Shown: piece by piece, positions 16,299-26,393 of the stretch
How positions within the stretch are numbered: the first letter of the stretch is position 1
Layout: each line of letters starts with the position of its first letter
The notes under the pieces: generated by a model
Told to the model about the DNA's origin: nothing
Databases searched by the model: none
The model's input: the letters and a program-made list of their open reading frames with translations, nothing else
Position numbers and translations under genes: made by a program
Source: Alphaproteobacteria bacterium
Lineage (GTDB): Bacteria; Pseudomonadota; Alphaproteobacteria; Sphingomonadales; Kordiimonadaceae
DNA: 64,000 bases
Direction: 5' to 3'
Assembly (NCBI GenBank): GCA_006226495.1
Contig: SBGU01000007.1
Coordinates: 78,865 to 142,864, forward strand

Positions 16299-16400
16299 GG
16301 CCACCCGTCGCAGCCAGGGGTCGGCCCGCCGCGCGCGGGCTTTCCATTTTTGCCATATTCCCCAAATAAAGGAACAGGATGAAACACAGGCAACGGAACC

Positions 16401-16838
16401 ATGTTTGAACGCATTACCGAAATTCTGGGCCTGAAGGCCGACACCCAAAAGGACGGCGGCCTCGCGCTGGCGACCGCGGCCTTGCTGGTGCAGGTCTCGA
16501 AGGCCGATGGCGATTTTTCGTCTGCCGAACGCGCGCGGTTGACCGACTGCCTGACCGACCATTTTGGCCTTGCCCACGATGCCGCCACCGAAATCCTTAC
16601 CCGCGCGGAAACCGAACTGGCGGACGCGCCCAGCCTTTATGATTTCACCCGTGTGGTGACGAAGGAACTGGACCAGGAAGAACGGCAGGAAATCGTGCGG
16701 CTTCTGTGGCGGGTCGCCAACGCCGATCACCATATCGACAATTTCGAAGCCAATGCGCTCGCCAAGATCGCCGGCCTTCTGGGTGTCGCCACCCACGACC
16801 GCATCCGCCTCAAACACGAGGTCGAGGCGGAAGGTTAG
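16401..16838 (+). CDS. TerB-family protein
   Basis: The 145-residue all-helical protein fits the TerB-like family: LATAALLVQVSKADGDFSSAER (split across residues 22-43) and WRVANADHHIDNFE are the two acidic metal-binding-type repeats. TerB proteins take part in tellurite resistance and membrane-associated metal-linked stress responses, but single-gene TerB-like proteins in alphaproteobacteria are of unknown role. No other ter genes are present. The ATG at 16401 is chosen by family length; the upstream ribosome-binding site is weak. Confidence 0.85.
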   Translation: MFERITEILGLKADTQKDGGLALATAALLVQVSKADGDFSSAERARLTDCLTDHFGLAHDAATEILTRAETELADAPSLYDFTRVVTKELDQEERQEIVRLLWRVANADHHIDNFEANALAKIAGLLGVATHDRIRLKHEVEAEG

Positions 16839-16842
16839 GATG

Positions 16843-17091
16843 TCATTTGGGCTCTTGGATTTTTTCCAAGCGCACCTGAATAAGCGTCGACGAAATACTC
16901 TTAAATGCTGACCAACAGGCGAAGGCGGCAGTCGGGATAGCCCATGGCCAAGATGTGAGCCAAAACAGAAGTGCGGTAGTTACCAAAAAAGCCCAGAATA
17001 AATTAGCATGCTGCTGGGCAGCGACTGCGAATTGGTCCGCTGTGCGCCCAGTATGGTATGCGTGTTCAGCCAAGCGATCATGTAATCCCAA
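16843..17091 (-). CDS. small two-helix membrane protein, unknown
   Basis: This 82-residue ORF starts with TTG at 17091, with AAGGAAG spaced seven bases upstream. It encodes a hydrophilic N-terminal third followed by one long or two short membrane helices (about residues 30-68). I do not recognise the family. The base composition is clearly lower in GC than its neighbours and codon use is mixed, suggesting a recently acquired gene or a decaying one. Its stop is only a few bases from the end of the convergent TerB gene. Confidence 0.5.
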   Translation of the reverse strand: MGLHDRLAEHAYHTGRTADQFAVAAQQHANLFWAFLVTTALLFWLTSWPWAIPTAAFACWSAFKSISSTLIQVRLEKIQEPK

Positions 17092-17170
17092 TAAGCCGCT
17101 TCCTTAAGACAATATGTTGACGACTCTAGAATATTAGCATCTTTAAGGGACATGAAGGTACACAAAAGGA

Positions 17171-17199
17171 AAACGCGGGAACCAGGGGCTCCCGCGTTT
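17171..17199. terminator. terminator of pckA
   Basis: AAACGCGGGA (17171-17180) pairs with TCCCGCGTTT (17190-17199), a 10-bp stem with a nine-base loop. T-rich sequence follows on both strands (TTTTCCTTTTG on the minus strand). Confidence 0.88.
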
Positions 17200-17222
17200 C
17201 TGTTTTTGGTTGGTCCTGTCGC

Positions 17223-18827
17223 TTATGCAGCTTTAGGGGCGGCGGCGATGACCTTGGCGTCCACATGGGCGGCGAAGGTTTCGAAGTTTTCGATGAACAG
17301 CTTCACCAGATGGGCGGCCTTGGCGTCATAGGCGGCTTTGTCGGCCCAGGTTTCGCGCGGGTTCAGGATCGTGGTATCGACACCCGGCACCACTTCCGGC
17401 ACTTCGAAACCGAAATGCGGGTCGATGCGCATGGGCGCGGCATTCAGGCTGCCGTCAAGTGCCGCGTGGAGGAGCGCCCGCGTGGCCTTGATCGGCATCC
17501 TGTGCCCGACGCCGTAAACGCCGCCGGTCCAGCCGGTGTTCACCAGCCAGCAGTTGACCCCGCCTTCGGCGATCTTCTTCCTGAGAAGGTCGCCATAAAC
17601 GCTTGGATGCCGCGGCATGAAGGGCGCACCAAAACAGGTTGAGAAGGTCGCCTGCGGCTCCTTCACGCCGATTTCGGTGCCGGCCACCTTGGCGGTGTAA
17701 CCACTGAGGAAGTGGTACATGGCCTGTTCGGGTGTCAGCCGCGCAATCGGCGGCAGCACACCGAAGGCGTCTGCCGTCAGCATGATGATGTTCTTGGGCT
17801 TGCCGCCGCGGTTATGTTCCGACGTGTTCGGGATGAAATTGATCGGATAGGCACCGCGGGTGTTCTCTGCCAGCGTATTGTCGTCGAGGTCCAGTTCCCT
17901 GCTCTCGTCGTCCATCACCACGTTTTCAAGCACGGTGCCGAAACGTTTGGTGGTGGCGTAAATCTCGGGCTCGGCCTCTGCCGACAGGCGGATCATCTTG
18001 GCGTAACAGCCGCCTTCGAAGTTGAAGACGCTGTCGTCGGACCAGCCATGTTCGTCGTCCCCGATCAGGGTGCGGCTGCTGTCAGCCGACAGGGTGGTCT
18101 TGCCGGTGCCGGAAAGGCCGAAGAAGATGGCGACATCGCCTTCGGGCCCGATGTTGGCGGAACAGTGCATCGGCATGATGCCTTTTTCCGGCAACAGGTA
18201 ATTGAGGATCGAGAAGACCGATTTCTTGTTTTCGCCCGCATATTCGGTGCCGCCGATCAGGACCAGGCCGCGCTTGAAATTGACCGCGATCACGGTTTCC
18301 GAATTGGTGCCCATGGTGGCGGGGTCAGCCCGGAAGCTCGGCAGGTTGATGATGGTGAACTGGGGCGCCATGCCGGCCAGCTCGTCTTTTGTGGGGCGCA
18401 CCAGAAGCGTGCGGCAAAAGAGGCTGTGCCAGGCATATTCGCCCACGGTGCGCACGGCCACGCGGTGCGCGGGGTCGGAACCGCCCCACAGGTCCTGAAC
18501 AAAAACGTCCTTGCCTTTGATGTGGGCAAGGAACGCCTGGTAAATGGTCTCGAAATGATCCGGGGTCATGGGCTTGTTGGTTTTGCCCCACCAGACCGTG
18601 TTTTCGGTCATGTCGTCGCGCACGGTGAATTTGTCGTTCGCGGAACGGCCGGTGTGTTTGCCGGTTTTCACCACCAGCGGGCCGTCTTTGGCGAGACGGC
18701 CTTCGCCGCGACGAATCGCTTCTTCATAAAGGGCGGCGGTTTCAAGATTCCAATATTGGTTTTGGGTGCCGGTGATACCCTGGTCTTCCAGGCCGACATT
18801 GCTCAGACGGGCGCCAAAGACTTGCAA
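17223..18827 (-). CDS. pckA: phosphoenolpyruvate carboxykinase (ATP)
   Basis: The enzyme converts oxaloacetate plus ATP to phosphoenolpyruvate, CO2 and ADP, the first step of gluconeogenesis. The 534-residue product has the ATP-PEPCK signatures: the kinase-1a P-loop [11 protein letters not shown], the nearby LIGDDEHGW, and the substrate-binding region with RSANDKF at the N-terminus. I place the start at TTG 18827, which has GGAGG eight bases upstream and gives the usual family length. An ATG at 18884 would add 19 residues but has a poorly spaced site. The gene is divergent from chvI-chvG, as in rhizobia, where the ChvG/ChvI system and pckA are linked. Confidence 0.95.
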   Translation of the reverse strand: MQVFGARLSNVGLEDQGITGTQNQYWNLETAALYEEAIRRGEGRLAKDGPLVVKTGKHTGRSANDKFTVRDDMTENTVWWGKTNKPMTPDHFETIYQAFLAHIKGKDVFVQDLWGGSDPAHRVAVRTVGEYAWHSLFCRTLLVRPTKDELAGMAPQFTIINLPSFRADPATMGTNSETVIAVNFKRGLVLIGGTEYAGENKKSVFSILNYLLPEKGIMPMHCSANIGPEGDVAIFFGLSGTGKTTLSADSSRTLIGDDEHGWSDDSVFNFEGGCYAKMIRLSAEAEPEIYATTKRFGTVLENVVMDDESRELDLDDNTLAENTRGAYPINFIPNTSEHNRGGKPKNIIMLTADAFGVLPPIARLTPEQAMYHFLSGYTAKVAGTEIGVKEPQATFSTCFGAPFMPRHPSVYGDLLRKKIAEGGVNCWLVNTGWTGGVYGVGHRMPIKATRALLHAALDGSLNAAPMRIDPHFGFEVPEVVPGVDTTILNPRETWADKAAYDAKAAHLVKLFIENFETFAAHVDAKVIAAAPKAA

Positions 18828-19209
18828 CGTCTTGTCCTCCAAGTGATTAGTTAGGGGCGGTTCGCGCCGTGCCGGTGCGAACATTTTATTGCCGGTCCCT
18901 CCCGCCCTTCCGCTTCGGGGTCCGGTCATTTTATGGTCCCGGCATCAGGGCCGGGAATGAGGGCTAAAGTTGCGGAAACCACCCCCAAAATCAACTTGAT
19001 TCTGAGCCGTAAATAATTGATAGCGCTGTCATTTTTAATGATAGCGCTGTCATTTGCGGGATCGTGCGGAAAAGCTCTTTTTATAGACGGACTTGCCGTT
19101 GCCGCGAGCCTGCCGCCTCCGGGCCACGATTTTGTCGCAAATGCTTCTTAGGTCTGGCAATCTAGGTGGTTCAGAGTAAAAAGAATGAGACGCAAGAGGG
19201 GGATACACC
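18828..19209. promoter_or_regulatory. pckA/chvI divergent control region
   Basis: This 382-base gap holds the promoters of both divergent units. Its most striking feature is a pair of 17-bp direct repeats (listed separately). The part nearer pckA is rich in GC with short GGGAG runs. The part nearer chvI ends with the AGAGGGGG ribosome-binding site of chvI. I see no small ORF or RNA gene with support. Confidence 0.7.
19018..19055. promoter_or_regulatory. twin 17-bp repeats, LacI-like half-palindromic operators
   Basis: TGATAGCGCTGTCATTT occurs at 19018-19034 and 19039-19055, with starts 21 bp apart, i.e. two helical turns. The core TGATAGCGCTGTCA is a palindrome with one mismatched pair and a central GCGC, as in LacI-family operators. 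It lies about 190 bases from the pckA start and 155 from chvI. The cognate regulator is not in the window. Binding by ChvI as a direct-repeat site is an alternative. Confidence 0.6.
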
Positions 19210-19920
19210 ATGACTGCATCAATTGCCCTGGTGGACGACGACCGCAATATCCTGACTTCGGTGACCATCGCGCTTGAAGCCGAAGGCTTCCGCGTGCGCA
19301 CCTATCCGGACGGCCAGAAAGCCTGGGATGCCCTGAGCAGCAACCCGGCCGACCTTGCCGTGCTCGATATCAAGATGCCGCGCATGGACGGCATGGAGCT
19401 TCTGCGGAAGCTCCGGGAAGTGACCGACATGCCGGTGATTTTCCTGACCTCGAAAGACGAGGAAATCGACCAGCTTCTGGGCCTCAGGATGGGGGCCGAC
19501 GATTATATCGGCAAACCCTTCTCCCAGCGCCTGTTGATCGAACGCATCCGCGCCCTTCTTCGCCGGGTGGAGATGAGCAAGCGCGAACCCGTGGAAGGCG
19601 AGGTCGAGGAAGTTGAAGAGATCATGATGCGCGGCAAGCTGGTCCTTGACCCCTTGCGCCACCGTGTCACCTGGGACGGCAAGGATGTCACCCTGACCGT
19701 GACCGAATTCCTGATCCTGCAGACCCTGGCCCAGCACCCGGGCCATGTGAAAAGCCGCGACCAGTTGATGGATGCCGCCTATACCGACGATGTCTATGTG
19801 GACGACCGCACCATCGACAGCCACATCAAGCGCCTGCGCAAGAAATTCCGCGCCGTCGCCGACGATTTCACCGCCATCGAAACCTTGTATGGGGTCGGTT
19901 ACCGTTACCGTGACGCGTGA
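19210..19920 (+). CDS. chvI: response regulator ChvI
   Basis: The 236-residue OmpR-class regulator has a receiver domain (residues 1-120; acidic pocket Asp10/Asp11, phospho-Asp53 in [13 protein letters not shown], Lys102 in GKPF) and a C-terminal winged helix ending GVGYRY. The sequence, length and linkage to chvG, hprK and rapZ identify ChvI, which in alphaproteobacteria controls responses to acid, envelope stress and host contact. The next gene starts with a GTGA overlap, so sensor and regulator are translationally coupled. Confidence 0.95.
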   Translation: MTASIALVDDDRNILTSVTIALEAEGFRVRTYPDGQKAWDALSSNPADLAVLDIKMPRMDGMELLRKLREVTDMPVIFLTSKDEEIDQLLGLRMGADDYIGKPFSQRLLIERIRALLRRVEMSKREPVEGEVEEVEEIMMRGKLVLDPLRHRVTWDGKDVTLTVTEFLILQTLAQHPGHVKSRDQLMDAAYTDDVYVDDRTIDSHIKRLRKKFRAVADDFTAIETLYGVGYRYRDA

Positions 19921-21581
19921 GCCCGGTGAAGAACCTGGCGGAGCATAGGCAGGACGAAGACCGGCTCGGGGATACCGGACCGGCGCCCCGGCATTATACC
20001 CGGGGCATTTCGCCCCTGATGGTGCGCATCATGGTGATCAACGCCATCGCGCTCCTGATCCTGGTGGGCGGCGTGTTGTACCTGAACCAGTTTCGCCAGA
20101 ATCTGGTGAACGCCCGCGTCGATGCCCTGACCGTGCAGGCCGAAATCATCGCCGGCGCGCTGGGTGAAGCGGCGGCGGGTGGCCCCGAAAGCACGGAAAT
20201 CGACCTTGCGACCGCGCGCCAGATCCTGATCCGGCTCGTCAGCCCCACCGACAACCGCGCGCGCCTGTTCGCGAACGACGGCCGCATGATCGCCGACAGC
20301 CGGTTCCTTTCGGGCGACAAGCGCCTGGTCGAAGAGGAATTGCCGCGGCTCGATGACAAACCCACTTTCTCCGCCCAGGTGACCGATGCCCTGCACCGGT
20401 TCCTTGACAGCATCACCCGCGATATCGAGGTACCATCAAGCGTGGACCGGCCCGGCATGCGGGCCGAGGATTTCCTCGAGGTCGGCGCAGCACTCGAAGG
20501 TACCCTCGAAGCCCAGATCCGCCAGCGCGCCGATGGCAAGCTGGTGATCAATATCGCCGCCCCGGTGCAGCGCTTCCGCCGCGTGCTGGGGGTTCTGCTT
20601 CTAACCGCGCAGACCGACGATATCGACGCCATCGTGCGGTCGGAACAGATGCTGACCGTGAAGGTGTTTTTTGGCGCCCTTCTGGCCACGATCCTGTTGT
20701 CCTTTTTCCTGGGCCGCACGCTCGTGCGCCCGATCCGGGTGCTGGCACGGGCCGCCGAACGGGTGCGCCGCGGCATCGGGCGCGAAGAAAACATCCCCGA
20801 ATTTGCCGAACGGCTGGACGAGATCGGCGACCTGTCGCGCTCGCTCAGCGACATGACCCGGGCGCTTTACCGCCAGATCGATGCGGTCGAACAATTCGCC
20901 GCCGACGTGGCGCATGAAATCAAGAACCCGCTGTCGTCCATGCGCAGTGCGCTCGACACCCTGCCGCTCGCCAAAAAACCGGAACAGCAGGCCAAGCTGT
21001 TGGCCATTTTGCATGAAGACGTGAAACGCATCGACAGGCTGATCACCGATATTTCCGATGCCTCGCGCCTGGATGCCGAACTGACGCGCGGGGACGCAGA
21101 GGCCGTGGACCTTGGCTACATGCTGTCGGTGCTGGTCGATGCCTACCGCACCACGCAGTTGCCGGAAGGGGTGACCATCGCGTTCGAAGAAGGTGTGTCC
21201 GGTGTCTATAAAGTGCGCGGCATCGAGGCCCGGCTGGGGCAGGTGTGGCGCAACTTTATCGACAATGCCATCAGCTTCAGCCCCGAAGGCGGCACCATCC
21301 GGGTGCAACTGGCGGTGCGCGACGGTTTTGTGATCATGGCGGTCGAGGACGATGGCCCCGGCATGCCGGACGGCGCCGAGGAAAAAGTGTTCCGGCGCTT
21401 CTATTCCGAACGTCCGGTCACCGAAGCCTTCGGCGGCCACTCGGGCCTTGGGCTGGCCATCTCGAAACAGGTGATCGAAGCCCATGGCGGCTGGATACGG
21501 GCCGAAAACCGCCGCGACGAGGACGGCAAGGTGCTGGGCGCGCGTTTCAGCGCCGGCATGCCGCTCGCGAAAGGCATCTAG
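19917..21581 (+). CDS. chvG: sensor histidine kinase ChvG
   Basis: The 554-residue membrane sensor has a first transmembrane helix at about residues 39-58 and a periplasmic sensing region. A second helix at about 245-270 is followed by HAMP and the HisKA phosphoacceptor His333 in the setting [12 protein letters not shown]. The HATPase domain shows N-, G1- and G2-box motifs ([32 protein letters not shown]). It phosphorylates ChvI. The start is GTG at 19917, overlapping the chvI stop by four bases. hprK begins at the very next base after its stop, tying it to the regulatory PTS genes. Confidence 0.94.
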   Translation: MSPVKNLAEHRQDEDRLGDTGPAPRHYTRGISPLMVRIMVINAIALLILVGGVLYLNQFRQNLVNARVDALTVQAEIIAGALGEAAAGGPESTEIDLATARQILIRLVSPTDNRARLFANDGRMIADSRFLSGDKRLVEEELPRLDDKPTFSAQVTDALHRFLDSITRDIEVPSSVDRPGMRAEDFLEVGAALEGTLEAQIRQRADGKLVINIAAPVQRFRRVLGVLLLTAQTDDIDAIVRSEQMLTVKVFFGALLATILLSFFLGRTLVRPIRVLARAAERVRRGIGREENIPEFAERLDEIGDLSRSLSDMTRALYRQIDAVEQFAADVAHEIKNPLSSMRSALDTLPLAKKPEQQAKLLAILHEDVKRIDRLITDISDASRLDAELTRGDAEAVDLGYMLSVLVDAYRTTQLPEGVTIAFEEGVSGVYKVRGIEARLGQVWRNFIDNAISFSPEGGTIRVQLAVRDGFVIMAVEDDGPGMPDGAEEKVFRRFYSERPVTEAFGGHSGLGLAISKQVIEAHGGWIRAENRRDEDGKVLGARFSAGMPLAKGI

Positions 21582-22055
21582 ATGTCGGGCACAAACCCCC
21601 AGCCGCTGCATGGCACCGTGGTTGCGATCGACGATATCGGTGTTTTGATCACCGGGCCATCGGGCGCCGGCAAATCCGACCTTGCGCTCAGGCTGATCGA
21701 CCGGGGTGCAAAGCTGGTGGCGGACGACCAGGTGCTGCTGACCGCCGCCGATGGCCAGTTGGTCGCCGGCCCGCCAGAGCGCCTGGCCGGCTTTCTGGAA
21801 GTGCGCGGCATCGGCATCATTCCGCAGGCCCATACTGCAAACGTGCCCCTTGGCCTGATGGTCGAGCTGGTGCCTTCGGACACCGTGGAACGCCTGCCGG
21901 AACGGACGGCCAGCCGCATTCTGGATGTGCCCTTGCTGAGCATGCGCCTGAATGCATTTGAAGTTTCCACGCCGATTAAAATAGAATTGGCGCTCCGACA
22001 TCCGGAATGGATTGCAAGCGGGGGCCCTGATGACCGAGACGACAACAACCGATAG
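21582..22055 (+). CDS. hprK: HPr kinase/phosphorylase, short alphaproteobacterial form
   Basis: The 157-residue protein corresponds to the catalytic C-terminal domain of HprK only, the usual form in alphaproteobacteria. The P-loop GPSGAGKS spans residues 25-32, and the later signature region EVRGIGII follows. It phosphorylates the regulatory serine of HPr. It lies between chvG and rapZ, with its last 26 bases overlapping the rapZ start. This arrangement couples envelope sensing (ChvG/ChvI) to the PTS regulatory branch genetically. Confidence 0.93.
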   Translation: MSGTNPQPLHGTVVAIDDIGVLITGPSGAGKSDLALRLIDRGAKLVADDQVLLTAADGQLVAGPPERLAGFLEVRGIGIIPQAHTANVPLGLMVELVPSDTVERLPERTASRILDVPLLSMRLNAFEVSTPIKIELALRHPEWIASGGPDDRDDNNR

Positions 22056-22962
22056 TGCTGCAGAAGAAAAGCCGGTGAATGTGCCGCCGGGGCGACGGCG
22101 TTTCGTGATCGTGACCGGCCTCTCTGGCGCGGGCAAAAGCTCGGCCCTCAATGCGTTCGAGGATATCGGCTTCCAGGCCATCGACAACCTGCCGCTGACG
22201 TTGCTGCCTGAACTGTTGCAGGCGCCGACACGCTCGGACGACGACAGGCCCATCGCCATCGGCATCGATTCGCGCACCCTGCATTTTTCGCCCGAACAGT
22301 TCCGCCTGGCGGTGAAGGAACTGAAAAGCCGGGACGATATCCACCTGCATGTGCTGTTCATGGAAGCTTCCGACGATGTGCTGATGAAGCGATTCTCGGA
22401 AACCCGGCGTGTACACCCGCTTGGCGAAGGCAAACTGCTGCGCGCCGCCATCCGGCAGGAACGCGACCTGATGGCGCCGATCCGGCCGGTGATCGACGGG
22501 CTGATCGATACCAGCGCGCGCACGGGGGCGGAAACCCGGCGGGTGGTCATCAGCCGGTTCGCGGCCGACAAGGCGCCGAAGATGATTGTCACCTGCATGT
22601 CGTTCGGATTCGCGAACGGCGTACCCCGCGACGCCGACCTGGTGTTCGATGTGCGGTTTCTCAGGAACCCCCATTATGTGCCGGACCTGAAGCCCATGAC
22701 CGGGCGCGAGGAACCGGTGGCCAACTATGTGCGCGCCGATGAAGCCTTTGCGCCTTTCCTCGAGAAAGTGCGGGACCTGATCAGCTTTTTGCTGCCGCGC
22801 TACCGGGCAGAGGGCAAATCCTATCTCACGCTTGCATTTGGCTGCACGGGCGGCAAACATCGGTCGGTAACGATGGCGGAAACCGTTGCGGCTCAAATGT
22901 CGCTGGACGACATGGCCGTCAACCTGTACCACAGGGAACTCAGCGGCGACGAAGGGCGCTGA
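22030..22962 (+). CDS. rapZ: RapZ-family P-loop nucleotide-binding protein
   Basis: The 310-residue protein fits RapZ (YvcJ/YhbJ): a Walker A motif VTGLSGAGKS near residues 28-37, an AIDNLPLTLLPEL block, and the conserved C-terminal GCTGGKHRSV region. In Enterobacteria RapZ is an RNA-binding adaptor controlling amino-sugar synthesis; in alphaproteobacteria its role is less clear. The ATG at 22030 lies inside the end of hprK, while a TTG at 22012 in the same frame is less likely. EIIA(Man) and HPr follow in the same direction. Confidence 0.94.
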   Translation: MTETTTTDSAAEEKPVNVPPGRRRFVIVTGLSGAGKSSALNAFEDIGFQAIDNLPLTLLPELLQAPTRSDDDRPIAIGIDSRTLHFSPEQFRLAVKELKSRDDIHLHVLFMEASDDVLMKRFSETRRVHPLGEGKLLRAAIRQERDLMAPIRPVIDGLIDTSARTGAETRRVVISRFAADKAPKMIVTCMSFGFANGVPRDADLVFDVRFLRNPHYVPDLKPMTGREEPVANYVRADEAFAPFLEKVRDLISFLLPRYRAEGKSYLTLAFGCTGGKHRSVTMAETVAAQMSLDDMAVNLYHRELSGDEGR

Positions 22963-23015
22963 GGGAAGTCGCGGGCGCACAAGGGCTGGAGCGCCGACGA
23001 GGGAGAGGCGAATTT

Positions 23016-23414
23016 ATGATTGGTATGGTGTTGGTAACCCACGGGCGGCTGGCGGAAGAATTCATCGCCGCGACCGAACATGTGGTGGGCGGGCAGGACC
23101 AGATCAGGGCGATCTGCATCGGCCCCGATGACGATATGGAACGCCGCCGGCAGGAAATCATGGACGCGGTCAATGATGTCGATACCGGCACGGGGGTTGT
23201 GCTGTTGACCGACATGTTCGGCGGCACGCCGTCGAACCTGGCCATCTCGCTTCTCGAAAAAGGCCGGGTCGAAGTCATCGCCGGCATCAACCTGCCGATG
23301 CTGATCAAGCTGGCCAGCGTGCGCCAGGGTTCGGACCTTGCCGAAGCGGTCGAGGCCGCCAAGGAAGCCGGCATCAAATATATCAATGTCGCAAGCCAGG
23401 TGCTGGGCGCCTGA
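23016..23414 (+). CDS. PTS EIIA component, mannose/fructose type
   Basis: The 132-residue protein is an EIIA(Man) domain with the phosphorylatable His9 in MVLVTHGRLAEE and the signature LLTDMFGGTPSN at about residues 63-74. No EIIB, EIIC or EIID sugar-permease genes are present. In this setting (hprK-rapZ-EIIA-HPr) it is regarded as a regulatory phosphoacceptor rather than part of a sugar uptake system. It starts 53 bases after rapZ behind GGGAGAGG, and HPr follows 14 bases later. Confidence 0.94.
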   Translation: MIGMVLVTHGRLAEEFIAATEHVVGGQDQIRAICIGPDDDMERRRQEIMDAVNDVDTGTGVVLLTDMFGGTPSNLAISLLEKGRVEVIAGINLPMLIKLASVRQGSDLAEAVEAAKEAGIKYINVASQVLGA

Positions 23415-23428
23415 GCCCCCATGACATC

Positions 23429-23710
23429 ATGAGCGGCGACAAACTTTCCTCAGACGTCCAGATCGTCAACAACCGCGGCCTGCATGCGCGGGCCTCGGCC
23501 CGTTTTGCGCGTGAAGCCGGCAGCTTCGATGCCCGTGTCACTGTTTCGAAGGACGGCACCGAAGTGGTCGGCACCTCGATCATGGGGCTGATGATGCTGG
23601 GTGCCGCCAAGGGCGAAAGCATCCATATCGCAACCGAAGGACCCGCGGCCGCCGCCGCGCTCAACGCCCTTGTGGGCCTGGTCTCCGACCGGTTCGGCGA
23701 GGATGAATAA
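23429..23710 (+). CDS. ptsH: phosphocarrier protein HPr
   Basis: The 93-residue protein has both HPr phosphosites: catalytic His19 in NRGLHARAS and the regulatory Ser50 in TSIMGLMML, the target of the HprK encoded two genes upstream. Enzyme I is not in the window. Together with EIIA(Man) this makes an incomplete regulatory PTS whose outputs are expected to be protein partners rather than sugar import. Confidence 0.95.
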   Translation: MSGDKLSSDVQIVNNRGLHARASARFAREAGSFDARVTVSKDGTEVVGTSIMGLMMLGAAKGESIHIATEGPAAAAALNALVGLVSDRFGEDE

Positions 23711-23740
23711 CGCTTGGTGTGCGGGTGCCCCGGCTTGTAT

Positions 23741-23756
23741 ATAAAGAAATCTTTAT
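23741..23756. promoter_or_regulatory. SahR-like palindrome upstream of ahcY
   Basis: ATAAAGA (23741-23747) and TCTTTAT (23750-23756) form a perfect 16-bp palindrome around AA. A plausible promoter overlaps it: -35 TTTATC at 23752-23757, a 17-base spacer, and -10 TATAAG at 23775-23780. ArsR-family SahR regulators, which respond to S-adenosylhomocysteine, bind palindromes of this kind before ahcY/metK in many proteobacteria. No such regulator is in the window. Confidence 0.65.
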
Positions 23757-23804
23757 CTTCAGTCGCCGGCCTGCTATAAGGAACGCCAACGTTCCAGGAA
23801 GTAA

Positions 23805-25103
<1,299 letters not shown>

Positions 25104-25136
25104 CCCCAGAAACGGCCGCCGAAAGGACTTAGCTGA

Positions 25137-26306
<1,170 letters not shown>

Positions 26307-26332
26307 GGCCTTCTTTTGAAAGCATGCCTTGT

Positions 26333-26384
26333 GTAGCCCGTGCCTTGCGGGCTACTCTCTCCCCGTCGCAACGGCGGGGGGAGA
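26333..26384 (+). promoter_or_regulatory. double hairpin ahead of divL; the second covers its ribosome-binding site
   Basis: GTAGCCC (26333-26339) pairs with GGGCTAC (26349-26355) with no T tract after it. Next, a 13-bp stem joins 26356-26368 to 26372-26384 around a three-base loop (two G-U pairs). Its 3' arm contains GGGGGGAG, the only good ribosome-binding site for the GTG start of divL. It could reduce divL translation or act as a weak terminator for ahcY-metK. Confidence 0.55.
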
Positions 26385-26393
26385 CAGGCTGCG

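Noticed and set aside
16980..17165. Alternative minus-strand frame overlapping the 82-residue gene
   Set aside because: The start lacks a ribosome-binding site, whereas the overlapping frame has AAGGAAG and a coherent hydrophobic pattern.
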